A DNA stretch of 46,787 nt from Streptomyces harenosi (GTDB taxonomy: Bacteria; Actinomycetota; Actinomycetes; Streptomycetales; Streptomycetaceae): assembly GCF_011008945.1 (NCBI RefSeq), contig NZ_WYCT01000013.1:1-46787 (forward strand). Reading direction: 5' to 3'. The notes beneath the pieces were generated by a model that saw only the letters and a list, made by a program, of their open reading frames with translations, was not told the DNA's origin and made no database searches. A program made the position numbers and the translations under genes. Each line of letters begins with the position of its first letter. Position 1 is the first letter of the stretch. Shown here one piece after another: positions 1 to 7,917 of the stretch.

Positions 1-19
1 AGATGTGTATAAGGGACAG
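1..19 (+). other. Probable Nextera mosaic-end adapter remnant
   Basis: The first 19 bases match the Tn5/Nextera mosaic end at 18 of 19 positions; the single difference is G for A at position 14. The match begins exactly at base 1 of the window, and the reading frame of the truncated minus-strand gene runs straight into it. It is therefore most likely library adapter left at a contig end rather than genomic sequence. Residues encoded here should not be assigned to the neighbouring gene. Confidence 0.88.
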
Positions 20-442
20 GCCCGCACCCGCGGACGGCGCGTACGAGCCGGGCAGGGGACCCGGGCCGGGCACCTGACCCTGGCCGGGGACGTGACCGCC
101 GGCACCGGGCGCCTGACCCTGGCCGGGAGCCTGCCCCGGACCGGCGGCCTGGGCCTGGGCGGGGACGGGACCGGGAGCCGGCGCGACGGCGGGCGGCGCC
201 GCGGGCGGAGCCGCCGGGCCGTCGCCGCCGGAACCGGACGTGTCGGTGGGACCAGGAGTGTGCGCAGGGGCGGGCGCGGGCGCGGCCTGCTCCCCGCCGG
301 TCGACGCGCTCTGCGTGTACCAGGCGGGCGCGGCGTAGTCGATGGTGAACTCGCCCGTCGTCTCGACGGCGGCTTCCGCGTCGGACTGGTCATCGCTGGG
401 CGTGGTCCAGCCCACGCGCATCCCGTCCCGATCGCTGTGCAC
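20..442 (-). CDS. Partial N-terminus of a MinD/ParA-like T7SS-locus ATPase
   Basis: Only the first ~141 codons are present before the contig edge. The chosen start is GTG at 442, with AGGAGG four bases upstream. The protein opens VHSDRDGMRVGW and then becomes very rich in Pro, Gly, Ala and Gln, with repeated PGQGQ(A/V)PG units. No ATPase motif is visible because the sequence ends first. Identification rests on position and on the disordered Pro-rich leader: the equivalent gene beside the Streptomyces ESX locus (SCO5717 in my memory) encodes a long Pro-rich protein with a C-terminal MinD/ParA P-loop domain, comparable to EspI of mycobacteria. The role is inferred to be cytosolic regulation of secretion. 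It could be another Pro-rich cytoplasmic protein; the missing 3' part would decide. Confidence 0.6.
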
Positions 443-553
443 AATTCCTCCTGGTGTGGTCGAGCACCCTCGTGCCGTACGGGCACTCATGTGCCGGGCT
501 GGGGGCGACCGTTCCTGTTGTCCGATCGGTCTGGTCCGACCCCGGACGCGAAC

Positions 554-569
554 AACCCACCCGTGGGTT
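554..569. promoter_or_regulatory. 7-bp inverted repeat in the 443-750 intergenic region
   Basis: AACCCAC-CC-GTGGGTT is a perfect 7-bp inverted repeat with a 2-base centre, about 112 bases upstream of the GTG of the MinD-like gene. It sits in the 308-base stretch between that gene and the DUF397 gene, where I see no other coding or RNA feature. It could be an operator or a small hairpin; no known regulator consensus was recognised. Confidence 0.3.
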
Positions 570-750
570 CCGGCGTCGTACGCGCATCAAGCGTAAACGC
601 CGCGGACCGCCGGGGGGCAGGCCCGTCCGCCCTGCCCTCGCCCCCGTGCGACCGCCGCCTTCCCCGGGCGCCGGCCGCCCCCGCTGCCGCAGCTCTTCCG
701 GGGCCCACGGCGGCCCGGCCTCTCCTCGGCTGGAGCCCGGCCGCCGCGCG

Positions 751-1068
751 CTACTGCGCGGCGAGCCCCCCGTTGTGCGGCGCGGGCTCCAGGTCGAACT
801 CGCCGTCGCGCGCGCCGAGTACGAAGGCCCGCCACTCCGCCTCCGTATAACGCAGCACGGTGTCCGGGTCCAGGGAGGACCGCATGGCCACCGCTCCGCC
901 CGGAAGGTAGGCGATCTCGACGCGTTCCTCGTGCTCCTCGGTGCCGGGCGCGCTGTGCCACTCGACATCCGAGATGTCCAGTGCGTACAGCTCGTCCCGC
1001 TCCCTCTCCTTTCGAGCCCTGACGTCCTCGTCCTGCGTCCCCGCAGCGCTGTCCTGTACGTCAGCCAT
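751..1068 (-). CDS. DUF397 family protein
   Basis: This 105-residue protein has a charged N-terminal ~35 residues followed by one DUF397-like domain. The recognisable core near the C-terminus is LRYTEAEWRAFVLGARDGEFD, shortened here to the hallmark EWRAF-x5-DGEFD. DUF397 proteins are small cytoplasmic actinomycete proteins, often paired with helix-turn-helix (BldB/XRE-type) regulators in toxin-antitoxin-like or differentiation contexts. No such partner is visible here. The start is the ATG at 1068 inside TTGACCATGG; a TTG two codons earlier is possible but less likely. It is a single-gene unit, separated from the upstream eccE operon by a 12-bp-stem hairpin. A regulatory role is inference only. 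Confidence 0.8.
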   Translation of the reverse strand: MADVQDSAAGTQDEDVRARKERERDELYALDISDVEWHSAPGTEEHEERVEIAYLPGGAVAMRSSLDPDTVLRYTEAEWRAFVLGARDGEFDLEPAPHNGGLAAQ

Positions 1069-1264
1069 GGTCAACGGGCCCCTTCCGGTGAGCGAACGAC
1101 ATGCACGGTCACCTTACTGGCCCCGGTCGGCGCGCACGGTCGAACCGGAACGTCCCCAAAACCCGCCCGGCGACGCCGCGTTCGCCGTACCAAGAGCCCC
1201 GCCGCGCGCCGGGGGCCGGCGCGTCCACCCGCGGCCCTCGCCGTTCACCCCTGAGGGTGGGACG

Positions 1265-1292
1265 CCGCCGGTGACGGGTGCGTCACCGGCGG
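1265..1292 (-). terminator. Hairpin terminator after the eccE operon
   Basis: CCGCCGGTGACG and its exact complement form a perfect 12-bp stem with a GGTG loop, starting 15 bases after the stop of the minus-strand gene at 1307. There is no U-run, as is common for Streptomyces terminators. It would isolate the DUF397 gene from eccE-operon transcription. Confidence 0.7.
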
Positions 1293-1306
1293 GACACCAC
1301 GGCGGC

Positions 1307-2134
1307 TCAGTCCATGCGGCGCGGGGCCCCGAGGAGGCCGGTCTCCGCGTCGGTGGGCTGGGTCATCACGTACTGCCGGTGCTTCTGCGTGCACCACAGG
1401 GCCACGTTGTCGGAGAGGGACGGCAGGGAGGTGATGTCGTCCCGGTTCAGCCGCATCACCTTGCCGACGATGTCGGCCTCCTGCGGGGAGATCCGCTGCA
1501 CCCCGACGACGTCGGCGGTGGACAGCAGCCGCGGCGCGGTGGGGCCGAGGTAGGGGAGCAGGGTCAGCACCGACTGCCAGGGCGCCGTGGTCAGGCGGCT
1601 GCGCGGCGGGCGGATGCCCAGGTCGCGGATGATGAGCACGGGGCTGGCCGGGGACGGGCCCTGCGGGGCGATCCGCCCCACCTGGTGCACCGTCACGCAC
1701 TGCTGGCCGCCGCCGGCCGCCTGCGCCATCGGCGACCACAGTTGCGGACGGGCCGTCTCCACGGCCACGCGGGCGCCGATCGCCGCCGCGCGCAGGGCGA
1801 TGACCTGGGCGATCCAGGTGCCGCCCACCAGGACCACGTCCAGCCGGGTGGGCCGGCACAGGCCCAGCACCGCGGGCTGGTTGTCGGGGTCGATGCCGAG
1901 GACCAGGCCGTCGTCGCCCGCGGGCAGGGTCAGCTGGGAGAGGACGTCGGCGTCGACGAGGTGACGCTCGCGCCGGGGGCCGAGCAGACCGAAGGCGGCG
2001 CGCATGCGCCGCTGCGGCCCGTGCCGGGCGGGTTCGGGGTTGCGGGGCAGATGGCCGGGGCGCTGCCCGGGGAAGCCCGGCGTCGAGGAGCCGAAGCCGG
2101 GGCGGCCGGTGGCGGGAGCGGTCGGGGCGGACAT
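1307..2134 (-). CDS. Conserved T7SS-locus protein downstream of eccE
   Basis: This 275-residue protein has a Pro/Gly/Arg-rich N-terminal ~45 residues and then an ordered, mostly soluble alpha/beta region. There is no obvious signal peptide or transmembrane segment. Its ATG overlaps the eccE stop (TGATG at 2136-2132), so translation is probably coupled to eccE. I recognise it only as the gene that accompanies eccE in Streptomyces ESX loci (SCO5718-like position). Repeated VLGIDPDN and VETARPQLW segments look like an internally folded beta-rich domain, perhaps related to the cytosolic part of EccE-type proteins. A structural or accessory role at the secretion machine is inferred from the operon, not from a motif. 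Confidence 0.65.
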   Translation of the reverse strand: MSAPTAPATGRPGFGSSTPGFPGQRPGHLPRNPEPARHGPQRRMRAAFGLLGPRRERHLVDADVLSQLTLPAGDDGLVLGIDPDNQPAVLGLCRPTRLDVVLVGGTWIAQVIALRAAAIGARVAVETARPQLWSPMAQAAGGGQQCVTVHQVGRIAPQGPSPASPVLIIRDLGIRPPRSRLTTAPWQSVLTLLPYLGPTAPRLLSTADVVGVQRISPQEADIVGKVMRLNRDDITSLPSLSDNVALWCTQKHRQYVMTQPTDAETGLLGAPRRMD

Positions 2135-3465
2135 CAGCGAGTACCTCCCAGCGGCAGGGTGGCCAGGACTCCGGGCAGCTGCTCCCGGTCGAGCCGTACC
2201 AGACCGATCTTGAACGCGGACGCCGCCCGCTCCAGGTGCTGGACGGCCTCGTCCAGGCCGTTCTCACCGCGGCCGGTGAGACGCACGTGCCCGGACAGGG
2301 CCAGCACCTTGCCCCGCCGCTTGCTGATGGTGAGCGAGAAGGTGCTGGCCAGGGCGGGGGAGGAGGTCAGCGCGCCGACGAGCTGGGGCAGCGCCGGGGC
2401 GCCGCCGCCGAGCTGCGGCCAGCGCGAGATCCAGTACGTGGTGTGCCAGCGGTCGTCGCACCGCCACGCGCGGGAGGTCTCGGCGGTACGGCGCGTGGAG
2501 CGGCTGCCGTCGAGCGCGGCGCCGCCCGTGGTGGCCAGCGGGTTGACGCAGCTCGAGGTGGCGATGGCCGCGACGACCTCCGACTCGCTGAGCACCTTGG
2601 CCTGCAGGCCCGCGCCCATCAGACGGCTGGCCAGCTGGTCGGCGACGCGCAGCAGCGCCCGCCGGGCGCCCTGCATGCCGCCGCCGCGGGCCGCCACGGC
2701 CTCCGGGCACAGCTCGGGGTCGAGCTTGAGCGCGACCCAGGTCAGCCGCAGCGCCGGCGTCATGCTCTGCGCCTGCAGCGGCCCGTAGGAGCGGACCGCC
2801 ATGGCCTGCGGCGGCAGGTGCGGGGCCGGCGCGGGCTGGGTGTGCTGCACGACCTGGACGGAGGCGAGCCGGATGTCGTCCACCTCCAGCAGGCCCTGGA
2901 CGAGATCGAGCGGGATGTCCCGGCTGCCCTGGGCGGGACGCAGGGGGATGTCCGCGGCCTGCACCTGCACCAGCGCGGTGAGGAAGGTGCCGTCGCCCAC
3001 CATGCCGATCTCGCGCTGCTCACGGTCGTGGAAGGCGTAGGTGCGCAGCGCCGGGTCGCACTCCACGGCCGGGGCGAAGCCGGGGTCCGTGCCGGGCGGG
3101 ACGGGCTCGGCGTTGCGCTTCCTGCGGTCCCGCAGGGCGCGGGCCGTGGTGAACCACTCGGGCAGCGGCCGGCCGCGCCGGCGCAGCAGACCCGCCAGGA
3201 CCAGCGGGACGGCCAGCACGATGCCGACCGTCAGGCCGATGGGGCGCAGGAGCCAGCCGATCAGGACGACCGCGGCGGCCAGTTCGAAGCCGACCAGCTG
3301 CTGGACGCGGAGGGGGCCGATGCTGCCGGGGCGCCGGGCGAGCGACGGCGCGGCCGGGCCCACACGACCGGGGTTCGCGGACCGCGGTGCCGGCTCGGGT
3401 TGCCCTTGGTTCTCCTGCGTGCGACGGCTGCCGTTCCGGCGCCGGGACCTGGTCGCAGTGCTCAT
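2134..3465 (-). CDS. eccE: Type VII secretion protein EccE
   Basis: About 443 residues. The basic, Arg-rich N-terminus is followed by two closely spaced hydrophobic segments at roughly residues 57-95 (FELAAAVVLIGWLLRPIG and VGIVLAVPLVLAGLL). A basic turn and a long soluble C-terminal domain of ~330 residues come next. Two N-terminal transmembrane helices followed by a large cytosolic or peripheral domain is the EccE layout; in mycobacteria EccE is the outer-edge membrane component of the ESX complex. ATG at 3465 is chosen because the MSTATRSRRR start gives a sensible leader. An in-frame GTG at 3522 would add 19 residues. The gene is divergent from eccB across ~190 bases and overlaps the next gene by one base. 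Family assignment rests on topology plus neighbourhood because EccE sequence conservation is low. Confidence 0.82.
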   Translation of the reverse strand: MSTATRSRRRNGSRRTQENQGQPEPAPRSANPGRVGPAAPSLARRPGSIGPLRVQQLVGFELAAAVVLIGWLLRPIGLTVGIVLAVPLVLAGLLRRRGRPLPEWFTTARALRDRRKRNAEPVPPGTDPGFAPAVECDPALRTYAFHDREQREIGMVGDGTFLTALVQVQAADIPLRPAQGSRDIPLDLVQGLLEVDDIRLASVQVVQHTQPAPAPHLPPQAMAVRSYGPLQAQSMTPALRLTWVALKLDPELCPEAVAARGGGMQGARRALLRVADQLASRLMGAGLQAKVLSESEVVAAIATSSCVNPLATTGGAALDGSRSTRRTAETSRAWRCDDRWHTTYWISRWPQLGGGAPALPQLVGALTSSPALASTFSLTISKRRGKVLALSGHVRLTGRGENGLDEAVQHLERAASAFKIGLVRLDREQLPGVLATLPLGGTR

Positions 3466-3521
3466 CCCCCGGTACAACCCCTTTGCATTGTCTGGCCGCG
3501 ACTTGAGCTGGCGGCGCACCA

Positions 3522-3542
3522 CGGTACCCCGTACCGTACGGT
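3522..3542. promoter_or_regulatory. Overlapping inverted repeats between eccE and eccB
   Basis: CGGTAC-CCC-GTACCG (3522-3536) overlaps a perfect palindrome ACCGTACGGT (3533-3542) in the ~190-base divergent region between eccE and eccB. Two nested dyads in a divergent promoter are a plausible operator controlling both arms of the machinery operon. The regulator is unknown. Confidence 0.35.
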
Positions 3543-3659
3543 GCGATCGTCACACGGCATAGTAGGGGCCCCTGCAGGAGCAAACGCCGCGTAGTGCCGG
3601 GCGGTCCTGGGGAGTTTCGAAGACGCGACAAAGCGAAAAAACGGGGAGTTGACCCATCG

Positions 3660-5225
3660 ATGGCGACACGTCGGGATGAGCTGAACGCCTATTCCTTCGC
3701 GCGCAGGCGCACGGTGGCGGCGTTCCTCCAGCCGTCCCCGCACGGTTCGGAAGAGGCGGCCCCCCGCCCCTTCAAGACCGTCCTGCCGAGCCTCGGCCTG
3801 GCGACGCTGGTGGTCATCGGGTTCGGCGCGTGGGGCATGCTCAGCCCGACCGCGCCCAAGGGCTGGGACGAGGAGGGCAAGAACATCCTCGTCGGCAGCG
3901 AATCGACGACGCGTTACGTACTGGTGCGCACCAAGGGGGAGGAGAAGCCCAGCCTCCACCCCGTCCTCAACCTCGCCTCGGCCAAGCTGCTGCTGAAGGG
4001 CGAGAGCCCGAAGGTCATCAAGATCAAGGAATCGGTGCTCGACGAGAGCAAGTACCCGATGGGAGCCACCGTCGGCATCCCCTTCGCGCCGGACCGGCTC
4101 CCCTCTTCCAAGGACGCCGAGACGGTCAAGGTCTGGGCGTTGTGCGAGGCCCCGGGCAAGGGCCAGGACAACCAGCCCGTCCGGGCCACCTACGTGCTGG
4201 ACCAGAGCGACTACGGCGCCCTGCTGCACAAGGGCGACAAGGAGCTGAACCAGCACGAGGCCCTGTACATCGAGGGACCGGCCGCGCCCGGCGGGACCGG
4301 GCCCCGGTACATGGTCACCGCGGACGGCCGCGCCTACCTGATGGGCGGCAAGGACTGGAAGCTGCGGTCGGAGTCGGCGCTGAAGACACTGGAGCGCGCC
4401 GTGTTCGGCGACGGTGTGACGCCGCAGAAGGTCAGCGCGGAGTTCATCAAGACGCTCAACCTGGTCGGCGCCGTCGACTTCCCCAACCTCGGCTCCGGTG
4501 TGGGCGCGCCCGCGCAGGTCGTGGGGCTCGACCCCGGCCTGTCCAAGGTGGGCCTCATCCTGGAGGCGCCCTCCGGCCTCGGGAAGCAGAAGTACATCGT
4601 GCTGAAGGACCGGGTGCAGCCCGTCTCCGACTTCACGGCCCAGCTCTGGCTGCGCAGCCCCTGGGTGGAGGGTGTGTACGGAGGGAAGAACCCGGAGCCG
4701 GTGGAGGTCACCTTCAACGACATCCAGCCCGCGGACGGCGAGTGGCTGTCGGAGATGAACTGGCCCAAGGAGCCGGTGGCCCAGGCCAACACCCACTGGG
4801 AGGCCGGCGGCAACAAGGTCTCCTGCAGCATCTGGCACGGCAAGAAGGACCAGTACACCGGACTGCCGCAGATGACCGTCTGGAGCGGCCGCGAGTACCC
4901 CAAGGACGTCTCCCAGAGCGGCTCCAGCACCTACGTCTCACCCGGCAGCGGACTGCTGTTCAAGCGGCTGACCGGAACCAGCGCCGGCGGCGGCAACGTC
5001 TACCTGGTCACCGACACCGGCCTGCGCTACTCGGTGCCCGCGCGCAACGACAGCCAGGTGACCGGCGGCGAGAAGGCCGACGGGCAGCAGCAGACCAACA
5101 CCGCGCAGGTCAGGCTCGGTTACGACAAGATCCGCCCGGTCTCGGTGCCCGCGGCCTGGGCCGATCTGCTCGCCGCGGGGCCGGAACTGAGCAGCGGCAA
5201 CGCCCAGCAGGCGCAGGGCTCCTGA
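3660..5225 (+). CDS. eccB: Type VII secretion protein EccB
   Basis: 521 residues beginning MATRRDELNAYSFARRR, the diagnostic N-terminus of actinobacterial EccB. A single transmembrane helix at about residues 42-62 (LGLATLVVIGFGAWGML) is followed by a large extracytoplasmic domain. EccB is the one-pass component of the ESX membrane complex that projects into the cell-wall side. The start is ATG at 3660 with GGGAG upstream; an in-frame ATG at 3594 lacks the family N-terminus. The C-terminus is shortened to a Gly/Gln-rich tail. Two Cys residues in the external domain (in LCEAPG and VSCSIW) could form the disulfide known in EccB proteins. It lies upstream of esxBA and separated from them by 230 bases. 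Confidence 0.95.
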   Translation: MATRRDELNAYSFARRRTVAAFLQPSPHGSEEAAPRPFKTVLPSLGLATLVVIGFGAWGMLSPTAPKGWDEEGKNILVGSESTTRYVLVRTKGEEKPSLHPVLNLASAKLLLKGESPKVIKIKESVLDESKYPMGATVGIPFAPDRLPSSKDAETVKVWALCEAPGKGQDNQPVRATYVLDQSDYGALLHKGDKELNQHEALYIEGPAAPGGTGPRYMVTADGRAYLMGGKDWKLRSESALKTLERAVFGDGVTPQKVSAEFIKTLNLVGAVDFPNLGSGVGAPAQVVGLDPGLSKVGLILEAPSGLGKQKYIVLKDRVQPVSDFTAQLWLRSPWVEGVYGGKNPEPVEVTFNDIQPADGEWLSEMNWPKEPVAQANTHWEAGGNKVSCSIWHGKKDQYTGLPQMTVWSGREYPKDVSQSGSSTYVSPGSGLLFKRLTGTSAGGGNVYLVTDTGLRYSVPARNDSQVTGGEKADGQQQTNTAQVRLGYDKIRPVSVPAAWADLLAAGPELSSGNAQQAQGS

Positions 5226-5274
5226 GCCCCTCGCGCCCCGATACGGCACCCGCTCGACGGACCGCCCCAACTGA

Positions 5275-5359
5275 CTTGTGAACAAGCTGGGTTAGGTTCA
5301 TCGCGATCCAGCTACAGAACCTTGTCGATGTTCGTTCCGTCAGTGGCAACCACTAGAGT
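5275..5359 (+). promoter_or_regulatory. Candidate esxBA promoter region
   Basis: The 230-base gap before esxB contains an inverted repeat CTTGT-GA-ACAAG (5275-5286) and a TAGAGT -10-like hexamer (5354-5359). The hexamer is flanked by short AGTGG/CCACT repeats (5342-5361). The -35 at ideal spacing (5331-5336, TTCGTT) is weak. A dedicated promoter here fits the need for abundant EsxA/EsxB. Confidence 0.4.
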
Positions 5360-5455
5360 GGGGCCAGACCAGACTGGACACGACTGTCGCCGTGAGGCGG
5401 TGGCGTTCCGAGTGTGGATCTACCCAGAACTCCTACGTCTCATGGGGGACACAGC

Positions 5456-5776
5456 ATGGCTGGACAGCAGTTCACCATGACCGAGGAGGAGATGATCGCG
5501 TTCAGCGGTCGCATCTCCTCGGTCAACTCCTCGATTCAGTCCGAGATCCGTCGCCTGCAGACCGTGATCGACACCATCACGGGCGGCTGGAAGGGCTCGG
5601 CGGCCACCGCGTACAACAACCTGCAGTCGCAGGTCAACCAGGATGCGAACAAGATCAACCAGATCTTGAACGACATCAAGGAAGCGATCGACCAGAGCAC
5701 CAAGGCTTACGCGGCTTCGGAAGAGGAGCAGCGCGCGTCCATCCAGAGCATCGCTGCTCAGTCCCCGTTCGGATGA
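5456..5776 (+). CDS. esxB: WXG100 family T7SS substrate EsxB
   Basis: 106 residues. Two predicted helices are separated by a W-K-G turn (GGWKGSAA), the WXG100 hallmark. The C-terminal helix carries YAASE, matching the YxxxD/E secretion signal that contacts EccC. It should form an antiparallel heterodimer with EsxA (next gene) and be exported by EccCBDE. The start is ATG at 5456 with GGGGGAC upstream. The order eccB-esxB-esxA-mycP matches Streptomyces coelicolor, where the first gene is named EsxB. The protein ends in SPFG, a C-terminal tetrapeptide that recurs in other payload proteins of this locus. Confidence 0.92.
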   Translation: MAGQQFTMTEEEMIAFSGRISSVNSSIQSEIRRLQTVIDTITGGWKGSAATAYNNLQSQVNQDANKINQILNDIKEAIDQSTKAYAASEEEQRASIQSIAAQSPFG

Positions 5777-5841
5777 TCGGCCCCGTGCGCCTCGGCGCAC
5801 GTCCGTGACCGACCATCGACACAACTGAGGAGACACAAGAC

Positions 5842-6135
5842 ATGTCCGGGCAGATCCTCGTCAATTTCCAGACGATCTCCCAGGCCGCCCAGGACGTCCG
5901 CTCGACCGCGAACAACATTCGCCGTCAGCTGGACGAACTCGAGGCCGGCGTTGCGAAGATCGCCACCAGCTGGGAAGGCCAGGCGCAGGAGGCCTACCGC
6001 GCCAAGCAGGCCGAGTGGGACCAGCGTGCCAACTCCATGCAGCAGACGCTCGAGGCCATCGCCAAGGCCCTCGACAGCGCCGCTCAGAACTACCAGGCGA
6101 CCGAGCAGAAGAACGCCTCCATCTGGGGCGGCTGA
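5842..6135 (+). CDS. esxA: WXG100 family T7SS substrate EsxA
   Basis: 97 residues, a normal WXG100 length. A helix-turn-helix is formed around SWEGQA (W-E-G). The C-terminal helix contains YQATE, a second YxxxE signal, so both partners carry a signal-like motif. The gene follows esxB by 65 bases with GAGGAGA as ribosome-binding site and is presumably co-transcribed with it. The canonical role is heterodimer formation with EsxB and secretion; in S. coelicolor the pair is needed for normal sporulation (literature recall). A strong hairpin lies 12 bases after the stop. Confidence 0.93.
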   Translation: MSGQILVNFQTISQAAQDVRSTANNIRRQLDELEAGVAKIATSWEGQAQEAYRAKQAEWDQRANSMQQTLEAIAKALDSAAQNYQATEQKNASIWGG

Positions 6136-6147
6136 CGTGATCGCCTG

Positions 6148-6183
6148 ATGGGGGCGGGCGCGCGACGGCGCGCTCGCCCCCAT
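6148..6183 (+). terminator. 16-bp-stem hairpin between esxA and mycP
   Basis: Left arm 6148-6163 and right arm 6168-6183 pair over 16 bp (one G-U) around a GACG loop. There is no U-tract. The position directly after esxA suggests a terminator or attenuator and 3'-end stabiliser that would give esxBA transcripts in excess over mycP and downstream genes. Confidence 0.85.
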
Positions 6184-6268
6184 TGGCGGTTGACGGGACA
6201 TGCGGAAGATCCGGTTCGCCACCGGTCCGCACGGCCCGTGCCAGAACGAAACGGGAGGACGTAAGACA

Positions 6269-7561
6269 GTGGGATCCGGGGCATCGCGCGTCGCGCGACG
6301 GAGCGCCGCAGGCACCGCCGCCCTGGCGGTCCTCGCCTGCGGGCTGCCCTTCGCGGGCGCCGCGCCGGCCGCCGCCGCGGAGCGCGTGCGGACCGCTCTG
6401 GCCGACGACGACGTGCGGTTCCAGATCGACGACACGAGCTGCTCGTTCCCGTCCGACCCCATCAAGGGGACGCCGTGGTCCCTGCAGCGCGTCGTCCTCG
6501 ACCAGCTGTGGCAGGACACCAGGGGCAAGGGCGTCAAGGTCGCCGTCATCGACACCGGCGTCGACGCCGTGAACCCGCAACTGAGGCCGGCCGTCGTCAA
6601 CGGCAAGGACTTCCTGTCCAAGGGCGGCAACGGCAAGACCGACGAGGTCGGCCACGGCACCAAGGTGGCGGGCATCATCGCCGCCCGCAAGTCCGACGAG
6701 AGCGGCTTCATCGGCATCGCCCCCGAGGCCACGATCATCCCGATCCGTCAGAACGACGACCAGGGCACCGGCAACGTCGGCACGATGATCCAGGCCATCA
6801 AGTACGCGGCCGACGCCGGCGCCGACGTCATCAACATCTCGCAGGACACCGCGTCCAAGATGGACCCGACGGTCCACGCCGCCTTCCAGTCGGTCATCAG
6901 GTACGCCCAGGAGAAGGACGCCGTGATCGTCGCCGCGGCCGGCAACAACGGCGCGGACGGCAAGATCAAGGAGACCTACCCCGCGGCGTACCCGGGCGTC
7001 CTCGCGGTCGCGGCCTCCGACCGCAACAACGCCCGAGCCCCCTTCTCCCAGTCGGGCAGGTTCGTGGGCGTGGCGGCACCCGGCATCGACATGATCTCGA
7101 CGGTCCCCGCGGGCGGCCACTGCGTCGACCAGGGCACCAGTTTCGCGGCCCCCTACGTCTCGGGTGTCGCGGCCCTGATCCGCGCCAAGCACCCCGACTG
7201 GACCTACAAGCAGGTCATCACCCAGATCGAGCAGACGGCGGACCGGACCAAGCCGGGCCGCGACGACTTCGTCGGCTGGGGAGTCGTCGACCCGGCCGCC
7301 GCGGTCAACGAGGACACCACGGAACCCTCCGAGAAGGGTCCGACGCCGGACCCGATCGGCCCCTCGGGCGACTCCGCCGACGTCCAGGCCGCGACCCTGG
7401 TCCTCGGCGAGTCCCGCCAGGAGCGGATGGAGCGCTACGCCCTGTACGTCCTGGCGACCGGCGCCGCCGTGGTGCTCCTGCTGTTCGGAGGCGGACGCGT
7501 CCTGAGCGACTGGCGCCGCAAGCAGGGCGTGGGCAGCAATGTGGAATCAACGGGGAGTTGA
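6269..7561 (+). CDS. mycP: Mycosin-type S8 serine protease MycP
   Basis: 430 residues from GTG 6269 (GGGAGG ten bases upstream); an ATG at 6200 would give an unlikely 23-residue extension. A signal peptide rich in Ala precedes the S8 domain. The catalytic triad is intact: D95 in VAVIDTG, H129 in GHGTKVAG, S291 in GTSFAAP; the oxyanion Asn is in AAGNNG. Cys residues in DDTSCSF and GGHCVDQ fit the N-terminal extension disulfide of mycosins. A C-terminal transmembrane helix near residues 388-408 ends in a short basic tail. MycP stabilises the ESX complex and processes substrates on the outer membrane face. It is the most canonical of the three subtilases here and sits in the conserved position after esxA. 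Confidence 0.93.
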   Translation: MGSGASRVARRSAAGTAALAVLACGLPFAGAAPAAAAERVRTALADDDVRFQIDDTSCSFPSDPIKGTPWSLQRVVLDQLWQDTRGKGVKVAVIDTGVDAVNPQLRPAVVNGKDFLSKGGNGKTDEVGHGTKVAGIIAARKSDESGFIGIAPEATIIPIRQNDDQGTGNVGTMIQAIKYAADAGADVINISQDTASKMDPTVHAAFQSVIRYAQEKDAVIVAAAGNNGADGKIKETYPAAYPGVLAVAASDRNNARAPFSQSGRFVGVAAPGIDMISTVPAGGHCVDQGTSFAAPYVSGVAALIRAKHPDWTYKQVITQIEQTADRTKPGRDDFVGWGVVDPAAAVNEDTTEPSEKGPTPDPIGPSGDSADVQAATLVLGESRQERMERYALYVLATGAAVVLLLFGGGRVLSDWRRKQGVGSNVESTGS

Positions 7562-7563
7562 GT

Positions 7564-7878
7564 ATGGCTGAGCAGTACAAGGTCGATCTGAGTGAGATCG
7601 AGGGCACCATCACGAAGCTGAACCGTGTCCTGAAGGACATGGGGACCTCGGCTTCGAACTGCAAGAACACGACCTACTTGCCGGCCGGAGCGCTGGGCAA
7701 GAACTTCCAAGAAGCCGAGGCGTTGTACAGCGCGCACGAGCAGATGAAGGAACGCCTCTACGAGATCGTCGCCCACCTGGAATCGGTGCTCGACGACTTC
7801 GGACAGAAGACGAAGAGGACGCACGACGCGTTCGCCGACGCGGAGGCGCAGAACTACGCCGCCTTCAACAGGAAGTGA
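7564..7878 (+). CDS. Small helical ESX-like protein
   Basis: 104 residues, entirely helical in appearance with a central polar turn near NTTYLPAGALGKNF, but lacking a WXG motif. Its length and two-helix look are those of a WXG100/PE-like T7SS partner. The near-C-terminal Tyr (NYAAFNRK) does not make a YxxxD/E signal. It starts two bases after mycP (GGGGAG ribosome-binding site within the mycP end) and is followed 39 bases later by a large WEG-motif protein. I infer that the two form a secreted heterodimer like PE-PPE or EspE-EspF, with this as the signal-less half. No precise family name can be given. Confidence 0.75.
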   Translation: MAEQYKVDLSEIEGTITKLNRVLKDMGTSASNCKNTTYLPAGALGKNFQEAEALYSAHEQMKERLYEIVAHLESVLDDFGQKTKRTHDAFADAEAQNYAAFNRK

Positions 7879-7917
7879 CACGGTGTTCTGCTGCGTGAAG
7901 AAGAGGGGGCGGTAGCC

